Assembly (NCBI GenBank): GCA_030019205.1
Contig: JASEFH010000002.1
Coordinates: forward strand, 1 to 64,000
DNA from: Methanomicrobiales archaeon
GTDB taxonomy: Archaea > Halobacteriota > Methanomicrobia > Methanomicrobiales > JACTUA01
Length of the DNA: 64,000 bases
Direction of reading: 5' to 3'
Part shown: piece by piece, positions 26,894 to 37,169 of the stretch
Position numbering within the stretch: the first letter of the stretch is position 1
Layout of the letters: each line of letters begins with the position of its first letter
Made by a program: the position numbers and the translations under genes
The notes under the pieces: generated by a model
Databases searched by the model: none
Seen by the model: the letters and a program-made list of their open reading frames with translations, nothing else
Told to the model about the DNA's origin: nothing

Positions 26894-27481
26894 TCAGGCA
26901 ACCATTCCCGTGACCTCCTGCACAACCCCGGCGATCAGGAGGACGAGCGCGGCCACCAGCAGGACGAGAAGGACGATGGCGATCACGACGGGGATGATCA
27001 CGGCGAGCGCCGCCCGCAGGGTGGAGATCTGGTGGAGCTCCCGGATACCGATGATCCAGAGAAAGACAGTATAGATGAATGCCAGGAATCCGACGATGGG
27101 AATCCAGCCTAGGAGCATCACCGGGGTGTCGCCGTAGATGAATGCCTTCAGCGTCTGCACGACGCCCATCCGTCCACCGGCCAGGACGACAAAGAGATGG
27201 ACGATCAGCCCGCCGACGAACAGCAGAACGATGTTCCCGATCAGCGACCCGAAGAACGAGACGATAAACGAGAGCGGCCCGACCGCCGGTGCCCCTCCCA
27301 TCGACCATGGCGCCGCTCCGAACCCGATAAGGGAAACGAGCGCCGTCAGGACGGCGTTGATCAGGATCAGGATGACGAAGTATACGAATGCGGACTCGAA
27401 ACTGTCCGCCCTCGATCTGCGGAAGGTCTCCACCGGCTCGAGCAGGAACCCCCGCGCCTTTGCGACGAATCCGTCGGGCAT
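26894..27481 (-). CDS. Yip1-domain integral membrane protein
   Basis: A 195 aa protein with about five hydrophobic helices. The cytoplasmic N-terminus (ARGFLLEPVETFRRSRADSF) followed by FVYFVILILINAVLTALVS is typical of archaeal Yip1-domain proteins. A conserved-looking loop, YGDTPVMLLGWIPIVGFL, is also present. Function is unknown. It is probably leaderless, because the TATA box lies 27 bases upstream of the ATG. Confidence 0.8.
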   Translation of the reverse strand: MPDGFVAKARGFLLEPVETFRRSRADSFESAFVYFVILILINAVLTALVSLIGFGAAPWSMGGAPAVGPLSFIVSFFGSLIGNIVLLFVGGLIVHLFVVLAGGRMGVVQTLKAFIYGDTPVMLLGWIPIVGFLAFIYTVFLWIIGIRELHQISTLRAALAVIIPVVIAIVLLVLLVAALVLLIAGVVQEVTGMVA

Positions 27482-27503
27482 GCAGCGTAGTGGTTCCAGC
27501 GGA

Positions 27504-27513
27504 GGATAAAAAG
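27504..27513 (-). promoter_or_regulatory. TATA box of the Yip1-type gene
   Basis: CCTTTTTATC on the minus strand, about 27 bases upstream of the ATG. Confidence 0.55.
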
Positions 27514-28098
27514 GTGTCGGGCATCCCGAGATTCCCAGTGAGTAAGAATCAATCCGGCCACGGAGAGGCCCGGAGAAGGATGCTGAATGGATCCCGGGAA
27601 CGTGGGAAGCGCGGGGTATGAGCGAAAGCGATCCAGGAGCGCCGCAGGTCCGCGTACGGGATAAATCAGCCCAGAATCCTCCGCCCCTGCATTATGGGCA
27701 GATGCAGCAGACCGGGGTTGAGAACTCATCACATACGGGGCGGAGAATACCACGGAAGGCGCCGAACGGGCATTCATCCCCCCTCCGGGTGAGCCAGCCC
27801 CGCCTCTCGAGAAAGCCCTCCACTGCGGCACGGCGTGCGGCCGGGAGCCGTATCACTCCCGCCCGCAGTAGCGGCGGGCGGGGGGCAGCGGCGTAGGTCG
27901 AGCCCGATCTCACCTGTCCGGCGGTCCCGCACCAGCGGGCTACCGGTGCCGTGAGATGGCACCAGAGCCTTGCCGTCCCCCGAGAGGCTCTGCAGCGGCA
28001 GGGAGAGCCGCCGCTGGCGGATGCCCCCTGCTCCACGGCAGTCCGAACCCACGGTGAACCCCGGGGACGGCGCCGCCCGCATCCTGTCCGAGAGCGGA
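27514..28098. other. Intergenic stretch without a recognisable gene
   Basis: About 585 bases. A minus-strand frame near 27880-28080 contains SGDGKALVPSHGTGSPLVRD, which reads like protein but matches no family I know. Confidence 0.35.
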
Positions 28099-28767
28099 TC
28101 AGCCCGAGGGGGTGGTGTTGGGCGGAGCGGTGGTCGCGGTAGGGATGGCCGTCGGCGTCGGCGTGTAGGTCACGTTGGGACGCATCAGCACGGCATCGAT
28201 CGGATAGACGTAGCCGTTGGACGCCTGGATGGCGCCGGCGGTATCGATGGCGGCGCCGTTCACCATCAGGTTGCCGCCGGTTCCGGCGAACGTGAGCGGA
28301 TCCCCGCTCAATCCGGAGACGTTGCTATTGACCAGATGCGGGAGCCTGTCGGGCGCGTAGCTGCCGGGGACGATATGGTAGCGGACCAGCTGGGTCAGCT
28401 CCCCCTCCGGCTGGTTGAGGAGGATCTCGATCGTCTCGTTGGAGAGCCGATCGAAGGCGTCGTCGGTCGGTGCGAAGAGCGTGAAGGACTGGTTTCCGCT
28501 CAGGGTAGTGCGGAGGAACGTCGTGTCGGCCTCCCGAATCACCCGGGCCAGCGTGGTGAACCGATTGTCCGACTCTACGGCCTCGATGACGGTCGGGGCG
28601 GAGGGGCGGACCGCAGGTGTCGGCGTTTCGGTCACGGTTCCCGCTGCCGCGGTCGTGGCGGTCGGAGGGGGGGTCGCATTCCCCTGAGGGGGTGCCGTGC
28701 AGCCTGCCAGGAGGGCCGAGACGGCCAGAACTGCCAGCAGGATCAGGATGGCATGCCGGATCTGCAT
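28099..28767 (-). CDS. Fasciclin-domain lipoprotein
   Basis: A 222 aa secreted lipoprotein. The signal peptide ends in the lipobox SALLAGC, followed by a Pro/Thr-rich linker. One fasciclin domain covers residues about 60-195: NRFTTLARVIREADTTFLRT, SFTLFAPTDDAFDRL (H1-like box) and VRYHIVPGSYA, with NGYVYPIDAVLMRP near the end (H2-like box). These domains mediate adhesion at the cell surface. A Thr/Pro tail follows. The ATG at 28767 is preferred since the TATA box (CCTTTATTG, about 28791-28799) sits about 27 bases upstream. Confidence 0.9.
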   Translation of the reverse strand: MQIRHAILILLAVLAVSALLAGCTAPPQGNATPPPTATTAAAGTVTETPTPAVRPSAPTVIEAVESDNRFTTLARVIREADTTFLRTTLSGNQSFTLFAPTDDAFDRLSNETIEILLNQPEGELTQLVRYHIVPGSYAPDRLPHLVNSNVSGLSGDPLTFAGTGGNLMVNGAAIDTAGAIQASNGYVYPIDAVLMRPNVTYTPTPTAIPTATTAPPNTTPSG

Positions 28768-28849
28768 GGCCGAGACGGATACCATTCCAGGCAATAAAGG
28801 TTCCGCCCGACCGCCGCTGCACTGCGCGGCAGTATCGTCGGCGCACAGC

Positions 28850-28857
28850 AAAAAAAA
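28850..28857 (-). terminator. T8 terminator of the PRC-barrel/DUF2795 gene
   Basis: Eight consecutive T residues on the minus strand, just after the stop codon at 28861. Confidence 0.65.
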
Positions 28858-28860
28858 GAG

Positions 28861-29919
28861 TTATTTGATCCGCCCGAACTCCTGACTCACTTCCGCTGCG
28901 GAGCGGTACTCCCTCTCCTCGAACCGCCGCAGCGACTCGACGACGGCTGGCGGGGCGTTGTTCGCTTCGGCATGGCGGATGAGATCCTGCTTTCCCGCGG
29001 GGTAGTCCATGCCCCTCAGGTAGGACTGCAGGCCCGCCGCACTCACGTGCTTCAGGGCTTCCTCTTCGGCCATCGGCCGCATCTCCCGCGGCGCCTCGGA
29101 GATGGTCCGCATGCGACCCGGTTCTTTCACGAGACCGAACTCCCTGCTGACGTCGGCGGCAGAGCGGTACTCCCTGTCCTCGAACCGGAGCAGGACTTCG
29201 TGCACGCTGGACGGGGCGCGCTGCTCCTCGGCGTGGCGGATGAGATCCTGTTTCCCGGCGGGATAGTCCATGCCTTTCAGGTAGGACTGGAGATCGGCAG
29301 CGCTGAGGTGCTCGAAGCCCGCTCCGGTGGCGGCCATCCCGCGCTCCTGCACGATCTCGGTCCGAGCGGCGGGCGGCATCTCCTCCTGCGTCGGGACACG
29401 TTCCTCACGCCGCCCGCCCCTCATGGCGGTTGTCATCTGCTTGAAGCTGGTCGCAGTTGCCGCTGCCTCTATCGGCACCTCGGCGCGTTCCCGCTCTGTC
29501 GGGGGCGGAGGCGTCACCCCCGGGGCGGCCTCCATCGGGCGGGCAGCGGGCGGACGGGCTGTCTCCACGAGATCCCAGTTCGGCTCCACGGGCGGATTGT
29601 CCATGTCGATGCCTTCTGCCTGTTCGAGCCGCTCCTTCGGGATCGGTGCGACCAGCACCTTCTCCTCGGGGCGGGGCGTTATGGCTTCCCAGGGAATGGC
29701 GAAGTGCTTCGCCCCGACGCCGGGGACGCCCCCGTACGCGAGGACGGCATAGACCACTTCCCCCGCGCTCACGTCCAGCATCAGGTCCTCGATCGTCCCG
29801 AGATCCTCCCCCCGGGTATTCTGGATCCTGGTCTTTTTCAGGTCCTTCGCGGAGAGAACCCGCAGTCCTGCAGTGCTGCGGCTCCCTTCCACTCTCCTGT
29901 ATCCCGTCTGTCTTTCCAT
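28861..29919 (-). CDS. PRC-barrel protein with two DUF2795 domains
   Basis: A 352 aa protein. A PRC-barrel lies at about 18-105 (LRVLSAKDLKKTRIQNTRG, then VVYAVLAYGGVPGVGAKHFA, IPWEAITPRPEE). A Pro/Ala/Glu-rich linker follows, then two DUF2795 copies, LQSYLKGMDYPAGKQDLIRH and LQSYLRGMDYPAGKQDLIRH, each ending with REYRSAADVSREFG or close to it. The repeats are nearly identical, suggesting a recent internal duplication. PRC-barrels are small binding modules; the role of DUF2795 is unknown. It is monocistronic with its own promoter and terminator, and paralogous to 58674-59502 and 59605-60414. Confidence 0.88.
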   Translation of the reverse strand: MERQTGYRRVEGSRSTAGLRVLSAKDLKKTRIQNTRGEDLGTIEDLMLDVSAGEVVYAVLAYGGVPGVGAKHFAIPWEAITPRPEEKVLVAPIPKERLEQAEGIDMDNPPVEPNWDLVETARPPAARPMEAAPGVTPPPPTERERAEVPIEAAATATSFKQMTTAMRGGRREERVPTQEEMPPAARTEIVQERGMAATGAGFEHLSAADLQSYLKGMDYPAGKQDLIRHAEEQRAPSSVHEVLLRFEDREYRSAADVSREFGLVKEPGRMRTISEAPREMRPMAEEEALKHVSAAGLQSYLRGMDYPAGKQDLIRHAEANNAPPAVVESLRRFEEREYRSAAEVSQEFGRIK

Positions 29920-29937
29920 AGGCTACCATCTCTCGGT

Positions 29938-29947
29938 TTCTTATACA
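29938..29947 (-). promoter_or_regulatory. TATA box of the 28861-29919 gene
   Basis: GTGTATAAGA on the minus strand. It lies about 23 bases from the ATG, so the mRNA is probably leaderless. Confidence 0.55.
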
Positions 29948-30103
29948 CGCTTGAGGCGTAAGGCCCTCAAGGCGGGCGGAGGGTAGTGTCAGTTGAATGT
30001 TATAAGGTTATCGCGGATCCGCTGCATCGACGTGGGTCCTGCCGTGACGCACCGCACGAGGAGGCAGGGTTCGCGGTGGCGGGTGCCCCCGGGAAAAAGA
30101 TGG

Positions 30104-30343
30104 TCAGGTGGAGACGATCAGGATCGCGCCCATGGCGAGGAGCACGATGAGCGCAACGAAGAGGTACGTGATCGGGATGCAGCCCAGGCTCGCCCCAGGG
30201 CCTCCGGACCGTCTCCCGGCTCGCCCCAGCGCGACGATGGCGACGCCGGCGACAGCAACGAGTGGCAGCGCGAGCCCGAGGCGGGTCCCGGAGCTGCCTG
30301 CCGCTACATCTTCGGGTCCGTGGATTCCGGCGGATCCGTCCAC
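30104..30343 (-). CDS. Small predicted membrane protein
   Basis: A 79 aa frame with two hydrophobic segments (LGLALPLVAVAGVAIVALG and ITYLFVALIVLLAMGAILIV). A T-rich run follows the stop at about 30095-30100. I recognise no family, and neither a clear promoter nor ribosome-binding site is visible. It lies downstream of the secreted propeller gene on the same strand, 140 bases away. It could be spurious. Confidence 0.35.
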   Translation of the reverse strand: MDGSAGIHGPEDVAAGSSGTRLGLALPLVAVAGVAIVALGRAGRRSGGPGASLGCIPITYLFVALIVLLAMGAILIVST

Positions 30344-30484
30344 CTGGAGCCCGGAGGCGGGATGAACGCGCTCACCCCCGCTAAATCCGGTCCGCGTGTC
30401 GTCCCCGGCGTCGTCTGCAAAGGCGGCTTTCAGGAGGGCATCCCCGGAATGTGCCGAGGCAGAGAGTTCGGCCCGGGGGAGAGG

Positions 30485-32005
30485 CTAGATTCGGAGATCG
30501 TCGATATAGAGTGCACCTGCGGGATTTTTGACGCGGTAGAACAAGAACGCGTTGATCCGGGAGGGGCGGGAGGCGAGTGCGATGTCGGCGATCTGCTCCC
30601 GCACAACGCCAGATGCGTCGAGAACGGTGTAGCTCCAGGTCCCGTCCGCAAGGGAGTAATCGACGACGATGCGATACCATTCACCCTTCATTCGCACGAA
30701 AGTGCCAGATTTTAGCATGTCTCCATCTTTGTACTGGAGTTTCATGTTCGTGTACATCTGGAGGGCGATCACCTCGGCGTTCCTGTCGCTCAGGCCGTAG
30801 AGGGCCGAACTGGACGAATCTTTCGCGTTGACCCAGAAACTGATGCGGCCTGAATCCGAGTTCGTGAAAACGCGATAGCACTCATTGGAGGGGGTTACGG
30901 CGATCTTCAGGGATCGGCTCCCGCGGATCGAGGTATCCGTGGAGAGACTGAACGCCGTCGAGGGTTCATTCTCCGAGGTATGCACATCCGGGAAGAGAGT
31001 GGTGTCGCCGAGGGCGGAGTGTGCCAGAGTAAACAGGCCCATCTTCCAGGCAGAGCCTGATTCGACGGCATAGTAGAACCGGACCGGATCTTCTGCCAGG
31101 ACGAACGTTGCGTCGGTGAAGACCGGGGCCGGAGTATCGAGATCCCTGCCGAAGCCGGAGGTGCTGCTGCGCGGCGTGTTCAGAACGACCCCGACGAACT
31201 CGCGGTCCTCCGGGTGGAACAGGGGATTGCAGCACCGGTAAAGCTCCAGAACAGCGTAATCGGACCCCGCGTATTGGTGTGTCACGAGGAGGTAGTACAT
31301 CTCCCCGACCCGGAAGGGGAAGGGGCAGAACCTCTGCCCGACGAACAGGGGGTTGTCCGGATCGCCCCTCCACTCCCGCAGGTTCGGGGATGTAACCAGC
31401 CCCAGTTGGCGCTCCCCGACGCCCCCGTGGCCGGCGCCGCCGTAGTTGTTGACCCAGAGGTGATACACGCCGTCAACCTTCTGGATGCCCCAGGGTTCGG
31501 CGCCGCCGCCGGACCAGCCCGTCGCGGGCGGATTCTGATAGACCGGGTTCGCGGGGTCTTTCCTCCAGACCCCTTCGGGGTGCGAGGCGGTGGCAAGACC
31601 GACGGCGGTGATGCCCCCGTCGTCGTACCCGCCGTAGATCATGTAGTAGGTTCCACCTTCCTTCCAGACCATCGGGCAATAGACTTTCGTGCTGTCCCAC
31701 CCGCCGGCGCCGCCCCGGGTCAGGACCAGCGATCTATCGTCCCAGGTTCTGCCGTCGGTCGCCTTGCGAACGTAGATGTTCGCGGCGTAGGAGGTGTAGA
31801 GATAATAGGTTCCCCCCTCCCGGTAGGCTGCGCCGAACGTCTCGCCGGCTTCCAACGCCGCAAACGGCGTTGCTGGGTCTATAACGCCTTTGACTACCGC
31901 CGATTCGAAATCGTCAGCATAGATCCCCAGCCCCATCGCCGGCGAGGCCAGCAGCACCAGCAGGACTGCAGCCAGATACTTTTTAGCATTCCGGCCAGTA
32001 ATCAT
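30485..32005 (-). CDS. Secreted five-bladed beta-propeller protein (GH43/arabinanase-like) with C-terminal jelly roll
   Basis: A 506 aa protein with a signal peptide (YLAAVLLVLLASPAMG) and no lipobox. Residues about 50-340 show the repeated pattern of glycosidase-type propellers: REGGTYYLYTSY, WKEGGTYYMIYGGYD, KVDGVYHLWVNN, VGEMYYLLVTHQ and EDPVRFYYAVESG. Residues about 350-506 look like a LamG/jelly-roll module (STDTSIRGSRSLKIAV, ISFWVNAKDSSSSALYG). Relatives act on plant or surface sugars; catalytic acids cannot be assigned by eye. Its role may be in surface glycan or exopolysaccharide handling. Confidence 0.7.
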   Translation of the reverse strand: MITGRNAKKYLAAVLLVLLASPAMGLGIYADDFESAVVKGVIDPATPFAALEAGETFGAAYREGGTYYLYTSYAANIYVRKATDGRTWDDRSLVLTRGGAGGWDSTKVYCPMVWKEGGTYYMIYGGYDDGGITAVGLATASHPEGVWRKDPANPVYQNPPATGWSGGGAEPWGIQKVDGVYHLWVNNYGGAGHGGVGERQLGLVTSPNLREWRGDPDNPLFVGQRFCPFPFRVGEMYYLLVTHQYAGSDYAVLELYRCCNPLFHPEDREFVGVVLNTPRSSTSGFGRDLDTPAPVFTDATFVLAEDPVRFYYAVESGSAWKMGLFTLAHSALGDTTLFPDVHTSENEPSTAFSLSTDTSIRGSRSLKIAVTPSNECYRVFTNSDSGRISFWVNAKDSSSSALYGLSDRNAEVIALQMYTNMKLQYKDGDMLKSGTFVRMKGEWYRIVVDYSLADGTWSYTVLDASGVVREQIADIALASRPSRINAFLFYRVKNPAGALYIDDLRI

Positions 32006-32440
32006 GCCCTCAGCCTCCAGTCACATCAGAGACGAGGTAACCGCCCATTGTGGTCGAAAATCGTCCAGCCCTATCGCCAGGGTGGGAAGAGGTACGGCAG
32101 CAGCAGGCGAAACCATGAATGCAACGCTATGCTTCGAGAGATCGCAGAGAGTGGAGGGTGTGGCATCCTGCGGCACGTCGGCAATATCCTGGACGATATT
32201 CATCTGGGTTCTATGGGCGCAGACAAAGGTATTAATGTATTGGTCAATGTAAAATTCGCACGGCGCTGCTGGTGCGTCGAGATGCACCAGCACCTCCACT
32301 CCACCGGATCCAGGCAAACGGCCGGGTATCAGGGCACGGGCACCGTATCCTCGTGCTCCCTCCCGCAGGATTCCGGGCGGGCGGTCCCTGCATAACCCTT
32401 ATCCTCTTCTCCGCAGGAGAAGCTATCCGGGGAACGAGCC
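32006..32440. other. Intergenic stretch between divergent genes
   Basis: About 435 bases. An AT-rich segment at 32225-32255 (GTATTAATGTATTGG) could hold a promoter. No gene recognised. Confidence 0.4.
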
Positions 32441-32944
32441 ATGATCCGCCACGCCGCCGTCGCGCTGGAACCGCTGGACGAAGACGACCTGCCCGCCCTG
32501 CACGCAATCGTCTCGGAGCCGGAGGTGAACCGCTATCTCGACCTGATCCCGCCCATCCCCCTGCAGAAGACACGCGAGTTCGCCGCCACCGCGACGGCGG
32601 GCGGCGGCAGGATCTGGGGCATTCGCGTCGATGGGATGCTGGTCGGGGCCGTCGGGATCCTGCCGGGGGAGCCGGGCACGAAGCTCTCCCACAGCGCCAG
32701 CCTCTTCATCTACCTTACTCCCCGCTGCTGGGGCCGGGGCATCGGTTCGGCGGCGCTGCAGGCGGCCCTCGGCGAGGCGGAGAGACTGGGCTTCGAGCGG
32801 ATCGAGGCGCTGGTCGCGGAGTCGAACGTGCGGGCGCTCGGGCTCTTCCAGCAGAACGGGTTCGCGGTGGAAGGGCGCCTGCGGCGCGCCTTCAAGACGG
32901 GATCGGAATACCAGGACCTGATCCTGCTGGCGAAGCTGCTGTAA
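32441..32944 (+). CDS. GNAT-family N-acetyltransferase (RimJ/RimL-like)
   Basis: A 167 aa GNAT protein. The acetyl-CoA pyrophosphate loop is RCWGRGIGSAAL, preceded by strand LFIYLTP and followed by IEALVAESNVRALGLFQQNG and FAVEGRLRRAF, which together are typical of the RimJ/RimL/SpeG group. It may acetylate protein N-termini or small amines; the substrate is not readable. The ATG at 32441 is the natural start. It is a single gene. Confidence 0.9.
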   Translation: MIRHAAVALEPLDEDDLPALHAIVSEPEVNRYLDLIPPIPLQKTREFAATATAGGGRIWGIRVDGMLVGAVGILPGEPGTKLSHSASLFIYLTPRCWGRGIGSAALQAALGEAERLGFERIEALVAESNVRALGLFQQNGFAVEGRLRRAFKTGSEYQDLILLAKLL

Positions 32945-33554
32945 CCATCGATCCGCCTCGATAGGCTCCGGAGCAGAACATGCGTCCTCACCGCCCATGC
33001 TACAGTGGCAGGGGAGAGTCACCCCACCGGACTCCGTTCGCTGAAGCGGGTGCGGGTGTCTTTCCCGTCCATATGGCATCCGTCGAACGATGCCGGGAAT
33101 GCCGTTCTCTCCCCCGCTGACTCTTCGCCTTGGTGTGACAGATCGGGGGCGGGGATTATTCCAAAAAGCGATGTACCGGACGGATACGCGTACTCCCATC
33201 CCGCTCACCCCGGAGAGCGATCAATTCGATCGCATGCGCAACGATGAAGGAGGGATCTGTCGCAGCGAGACGTGTCGGGGCAGTGGGGGGAGAGAGGTGC
33301 GCCACGAAGAACCCCATAGGTGCGATGGGGGGATATGGAAGGGTACGCAATCCTGAATAGGCATCTGAAACGCCCCGGGGGAACGGGAAGTTCTCCCGCG
33401 GAAGCCGACTCGTCACTCTTCCGAGCGGCTCGGGCTGATGCCCCTTCCCCGCTCGGGCTTTGCCATTCCAGCGATACACGCGAATGCCGCTCCGCTGCAA
33501 CGATTATACACTCCTGCATCCTCACCGGGGACTTCTATAGCCGCTACAAGGAAT
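32945..33554. other. Intergenic stretch without a recognisable gene
   Basis: About 610 bases between the GNAT gene and the decayed DUF998 gene. No frame has recognisable content. Confidence 0.4.
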
Positions 33555-34135
33555 TCCAGCGCGCTGCAGAATGCCGGAACGCTGCTGTTCATCGCCGGCG
33601 CGGTCATCCTCGTGGAGATCATCACTGCCGAAGCCGCGTATCCGGCCTGCAGCACGTCTCGGAACGAGATCGGCGATCGGGGAGCGGGCGCGTCCGCCGA
33701 ACGGCATCATCGTGCAGCCGGACGCCAGCATCTTCAATGCCACGATGATCGTCACGGGCCTCCTCATTCTCGCGGCCGCCTGGCTCGTTCACCGGGGCTT
33801 TCGGGATCCTCCGGCGGCCGTCCTCATCGGCCTGGCGGGCATCGGCGCCGCCGGGGGATCTTCCCCGGCACCACGGGAGTTCCGCACACCCTCTCCGCCC
33901 GGATCACCTTCATCGCCGGATGGCCGTCGGCCATTGCCGTCTGCCGGGGGGACTGTGCGCTGTTCCGCTGCATCCCGTTGGCGAGGGGCTGATCGCGCTC
34001 GTCACCCTCTTCCTCGCCTGCATCCGGGGCGAGGGGCACCCGCTCATCTTCCCGGGCCCCGGCGGGATGGAGCGCTGGGTGGCCAACCCGATCGTGCTCC
34101 GGGAGCTACCCGATGGGAGATGCGGCAAGGTATGA
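33555..34135 (+). pseudogene. Decayed DUF998 membrane protein gene (at least three frameshifts)
   Basis: Plus-strand pieces in all three frames join into a typical DUF998 protein. First comes NAGTLLFIAGAVILVEIITA with EAAYPACS; then IIVQPDASIFNATMIVTGLL, ILAAAWLVHRGF and AAVLIGLAGIGAAG; then GIFPGTTGVPHTLSARITFI; and last GLIALVTLFLACIRGEG with PGGMERWVANPIVL. The order is that of the intact family: Y-P loop, IFN motif, GIFPE-TG motif, PGGMER end. The frame switches near 33690, 33850 and 33980. Intact relatives are seven-helix membrane proteins of unknown role. Confidence 0.75.
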
Positions 34136-34187
34136 GCCCCTGCGAGCGTGAGCGGCGCCGTATGGCAAGAGACGCGCATCCCGCAGG

Positions 34188-36164
34188 CTACAGGTCCGGG
34201 AGGGTGAATGAGAAAGTCGAACCCTTCTCCGGCTCGGACTGGACCCAGATCCGCCCGCCGTGCCGCTCCACGATCCGTTTTGCAATCGCCAGGCCCATGC
34301 CGTTTCCAGGGTAGCGGTCGCGGTGATGCAGCCGCTCGAAGATGACGAAGATCTTCCCGTAGTAGTCCGGGTGAATGCCGATTCCGTTGTCCTTCACCAC
34401 GAACCGCCATGCTCCCTCCTCGCGGCAGGCGGAGATGCGAATGCGGGGCGGGACGCCCTCCCGCCGGAACTTCAGGGCGTTACCGATCAGGTTCTGGAAG
34501 ACCGTCCCCAGCTGGAGGTCGTCAGCCCGGACGGTCGGAAGTGGATCGCACTCGACAGTGGCGCCGCTCTCGGCGATCTGGGGCTCCAGGATGGCGAGGG
34601 TCTTCTCGATCACCGACCGGATGTCCGTCTCCTGCAGCCGGAGCCCCTGCATGGCCAGCCGGGAGTACTCCAGCAGGTCGTTGATCAGAGCGTTCATCCG
34701 GCTTCCGGCCGCGACGATGTTCCGGATATACCGCACCCCCGGTTCGCCCAGCCGGTTCCCGTACTCTGCGTCCAGGAGCTGGGAAAAACTCACGATCGCG
34801 CGGAGCGGCTCTTTCAGGTCGTGGGACGAGACGTAGGCGAACCGCTCCAGGTCCTCGTTGGACCGCTTCAGCGTCGCCGCAAAGACCTGCAGTTCATCTT
34901 CCACCCTCTTCCGCTCGGTGATATCCCGCAGGAAGACCTGGACTGCGGGCCTGCCCCCGATGAAGGTGCGGCTTCCCCGACCCTCCACCCAGATCGGCGT
35001 CCCGTCCAGGCGGAGCACCTGGAGCGGGATTATGGGGGAGACCTCCCCCGCCAGATCGATGCGGATATTCTCGCGGATGGCATCCCGATAATCGGGATGC
35101 ACGATGCTCATCACGTCCCTGCCGATCAGATCGCCAGTATGCGAGGCGCCCAGCATCTCCATCCCCGCCGGATTGATGTAGACGATCCGCCCGTCCTGGT
35201 GCACCAGGATCCCGTCGGGGGAGAGTTCCACGAGGCTGCGGTACTTCTCCTCGCTCTCCCGCAGGGTCGCCTCCATATGTTTGCGCGCTGTGATATCGAT
35301 CGCCATGGACTGCAGCGCCAGCTCTCCCTCGAAGAGGATCGGCGCGACCGACTGTTCCACCCAGCGGATTCCCCCATCCTTCCGCAGGACGCGGTACTCG
35401 ATGGATGGAGGAGCAGGAGTTCCCCGGAGGCTGCGTGAGATATGTTCGCGGAGCCGTTCCCGGTCCTCGGGATGGGCCAGGCGGATCACGTCCTCCGTCG
35501 AGAAGGAGAGGAGCTCTTCCCGTGAATAGCCGCAGATCTCGAGTGCCCTGCGGTTGGCGAAGACGGGGCCGCTACGGGTGAAGATGGTGAGAGACTGGAG
35601 CGATCTGTCCACCAGCAACCGATAGACCTCTTCATGACCGCAGCGATCGGTGATATCCCTCATGTGGACCTGAACCGCGGGGGATCCGTGGATCTCCACA
35701 GGCGCGGCGGTCACCTCGACCGGGACATGCTTCCCGCCGGGAAGCGTCATGGGCATCAACAGGGGAGGGAGTATCTCGCCCGCCATGACCTTATGGATGT
35801 CGCCCTGGAGGGCGTCCCGCTCCCCCGACGGGAGGACGTCAAGAACCGACCGATCCTTCATATCCCCGATGCCGGTCCCTGTCAGCCGCAGGGCAGAGGG
35901 ATTGGCGTAGAGGAGCCGGCCATCGCGGTCGTGGACGACGATCGCGTCGGGAGATGCCTCCACGAGGGTGCGGTACAACCGCTCGCTCTCCCGGAGGGCC
36001 GCGTTCTGCTCGCGGAGGCGCCGGATCTCCGCTTCGCAATCTGCCGCGAGACCATCCAGCAGTTCCCGCGCTCGGGATTGCCGTGCAGGAGGGATCTCCC
36101 GGATGATGTCCTGCAGGCGGTCATGGAGCGCCTCCACCTTCGGCCGAACGTCCTCTGCAGGCAT
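34188..36164 (-). CDS. Multi-PAS sensor histidine kinase
   Basis: A 658 aa cytoplasmic kinase with no membrane segments. It has an N-terminal coiled helix ([20 protein letters not shown]) and three PAS domains, each beginning [32 protein letters not shown] and [16 protein letters not shown] and ending in RDIT-like motifs. The HisKA domain has the phospho-accepting His in [14 protein letters not shown]. The HATPase has [11 protein letters not shown] (N box), [12 protein letters not shown] (G1) and [14 protein letters not shown] (G2). No response regulator is adjacent. The ATG at 36164 leaves room for a leader of about 50 bases; one at 36218 is possible. Confidence 0.93.
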   Translation of the reverse strand: MPAEDVRPKVEALHDRLQDIIREIPPARQSRARELLDGLAADCEAEIRRLREQNAALRESERLYRTLVEASPDAIVVHDRDGRLLYANPSALRLTGTGIGDMKDRSVLDVLPSGERDALQGDIHKVMAGEILPPLLMPMTLPGGKHVPVEVTAAPVEIHGSPAVQVHMRDITDRCGHEEVYRLLVDRSLQSLTIFTRSGPVFANRRALEICGYSREELLSFSTEDVIRLAHPEDRERLREHISRSLRGTPAPPSIEYRVLRKDGGIRWVEQSVAPILFEGELALQSMAIDITARKHMEATLRESEEKYRSLVELSPDGILVHQDGRIVYINPAGMEMLGASHTGDLIGRDVMSIVHPDYRDAIRENIRIDLAGEVSPIIPLQVLRLDGTPIWVEGRGSRTFIGGRPAVQVFLRDITERKRVEDELQVFAATLKRSNEDLERFAYVSSHDLKEPLRAIVSFSQLLDAEYGNRLGEPGVRYIRNIVAAGSRMNALINDLLEYSRLAMQGLRLQETDIRSVIEKTLAILEPQIAESGATVECDPLPTVRADDLQLGTVFQNLIGNALKFRREGVPPRIRISACREEGAWRFVVKDNGIGIHPDYYGKIFVIFERLHHRDRYPGNGMGLAIAKRIVERHGGRIWVQSEPEKGSTFSFTLPDL

Positions 36165-36233
36165 GGATCTTCGCCCTGTCTCCCCCGCTGCACCGTCCCG
36201 TGGGCGGAGAGGCTTCAACTATCATATCCATGT

Positions 36234-36246
36234 GTATACAATTAAC
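36234..36246 (-). promoter_or_regulatory. TATA box of the histidine kinase gene
   Basis: TTAATTGTATACA on the minus strand, with an expected start site near 36213. Confidence 0.5.
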
Positions 36247-37137
36247 TTTCCCCTTTATTCTTCCCTCAGGCGTTCCGGCATGCCCGCACTCGAGACGAGC
36301 GCTTCGGGAGGGCCGGCCATGTTCGGGGATGATGCGGCATTCTCCCGGGGCGGCAGGGGATCGCGGGCACGACCGCCTCTTGCCCCTCAAGCACGGGCGG
36401 AGGGCGAGAAGGGTCCGCTCCAGCGCCCCTCCGCCGGTGAAATGTCCAAAGGGCGGATCCTGTCAGGCGCGGGCAGGCAGCAGAGGTCGCTCACCGGCGC
36501 CTGCATCTCTCCCGCTGCCGGAGATGGGATGGAGAGAGGCATCGGCACCCCGCCTCCCGCGACAGCGGCGCAGCGGGAGCCTGGAGAAGCCGACGATCGC
36601 CCGCAAGGGCTCACGGGATGCAGTTCCGTCCTCTCGCATTCGGAGACGTCGCGGATCGCCTATCGCAGAATCATGGAGCCCGGCCGGTCGCACAGCTGGC
36701 TGACAGAGATCGATGCGGGGAAAGGATTTTGCCCTTCCGCGGCGGCTTCCCCTGCGAGAGGCGCCAGATCCTTCCTTCGGACGAGGCGATGCAATCGGGG
36801 GGGTCCTCGAAGGCGCTCTCCGCCGGATGCGGCAGCGGGCCGCCCCGGGGCCTTCCCGATCGTCGCGGTTGCTTCCTAAATGACGACGCCCGCATCGGTC
36901 GTCAGGTAGCCGTCCGGCGCGAAACGGGAGGGATTCCGTTTCGCGCCGGTGCGCGGCCCTGAAGGCCCTCGAGAATTCCTTTCGTTCTCCCGGACCTGCG
37001 GAATCCCGGCCGGATCGGGCCGTTCACCGCTTTCCGGGTCGCCACTGTGCCCGGGCGTACCGGAAGGCTCTGGATCGGTGCAGCCGGATCCACCCATCGG
37101 CGGGCACGGCGGGCCCGCTATATTGTCAATGATTAAT
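36247..37137. other. Long intergenic stretch without a recognisable gene
   Basis: About 890 bases of GC-rich DNA with overlapping spurious frames on both strands. It ends in a sharp AT-rich island at 37120-37150. Confidence 0.4.
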
Positions 37138-37148
37138 TATTTATAATT
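37138..37148 (+). promoter_or_regulatory. TATA-like box in an AT-rich island
   Basis: ATTTATAATTT on the plus strand, about 27 bases before an ATG at 37170. The island is AT-rich on both strands, so a promoter in the other direction is possible. Confidence 0.4.
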
Positions 37149-37169
37149 TGAGGGTCTACAGAGTCACCG

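Noticed and set aside
27774-28082. Minus-strand frame containing SGDGKALVPSHGTGSPLVRD
   Set aside because: Reads like protein, but I could not link it to any family, and no start signals are visible.
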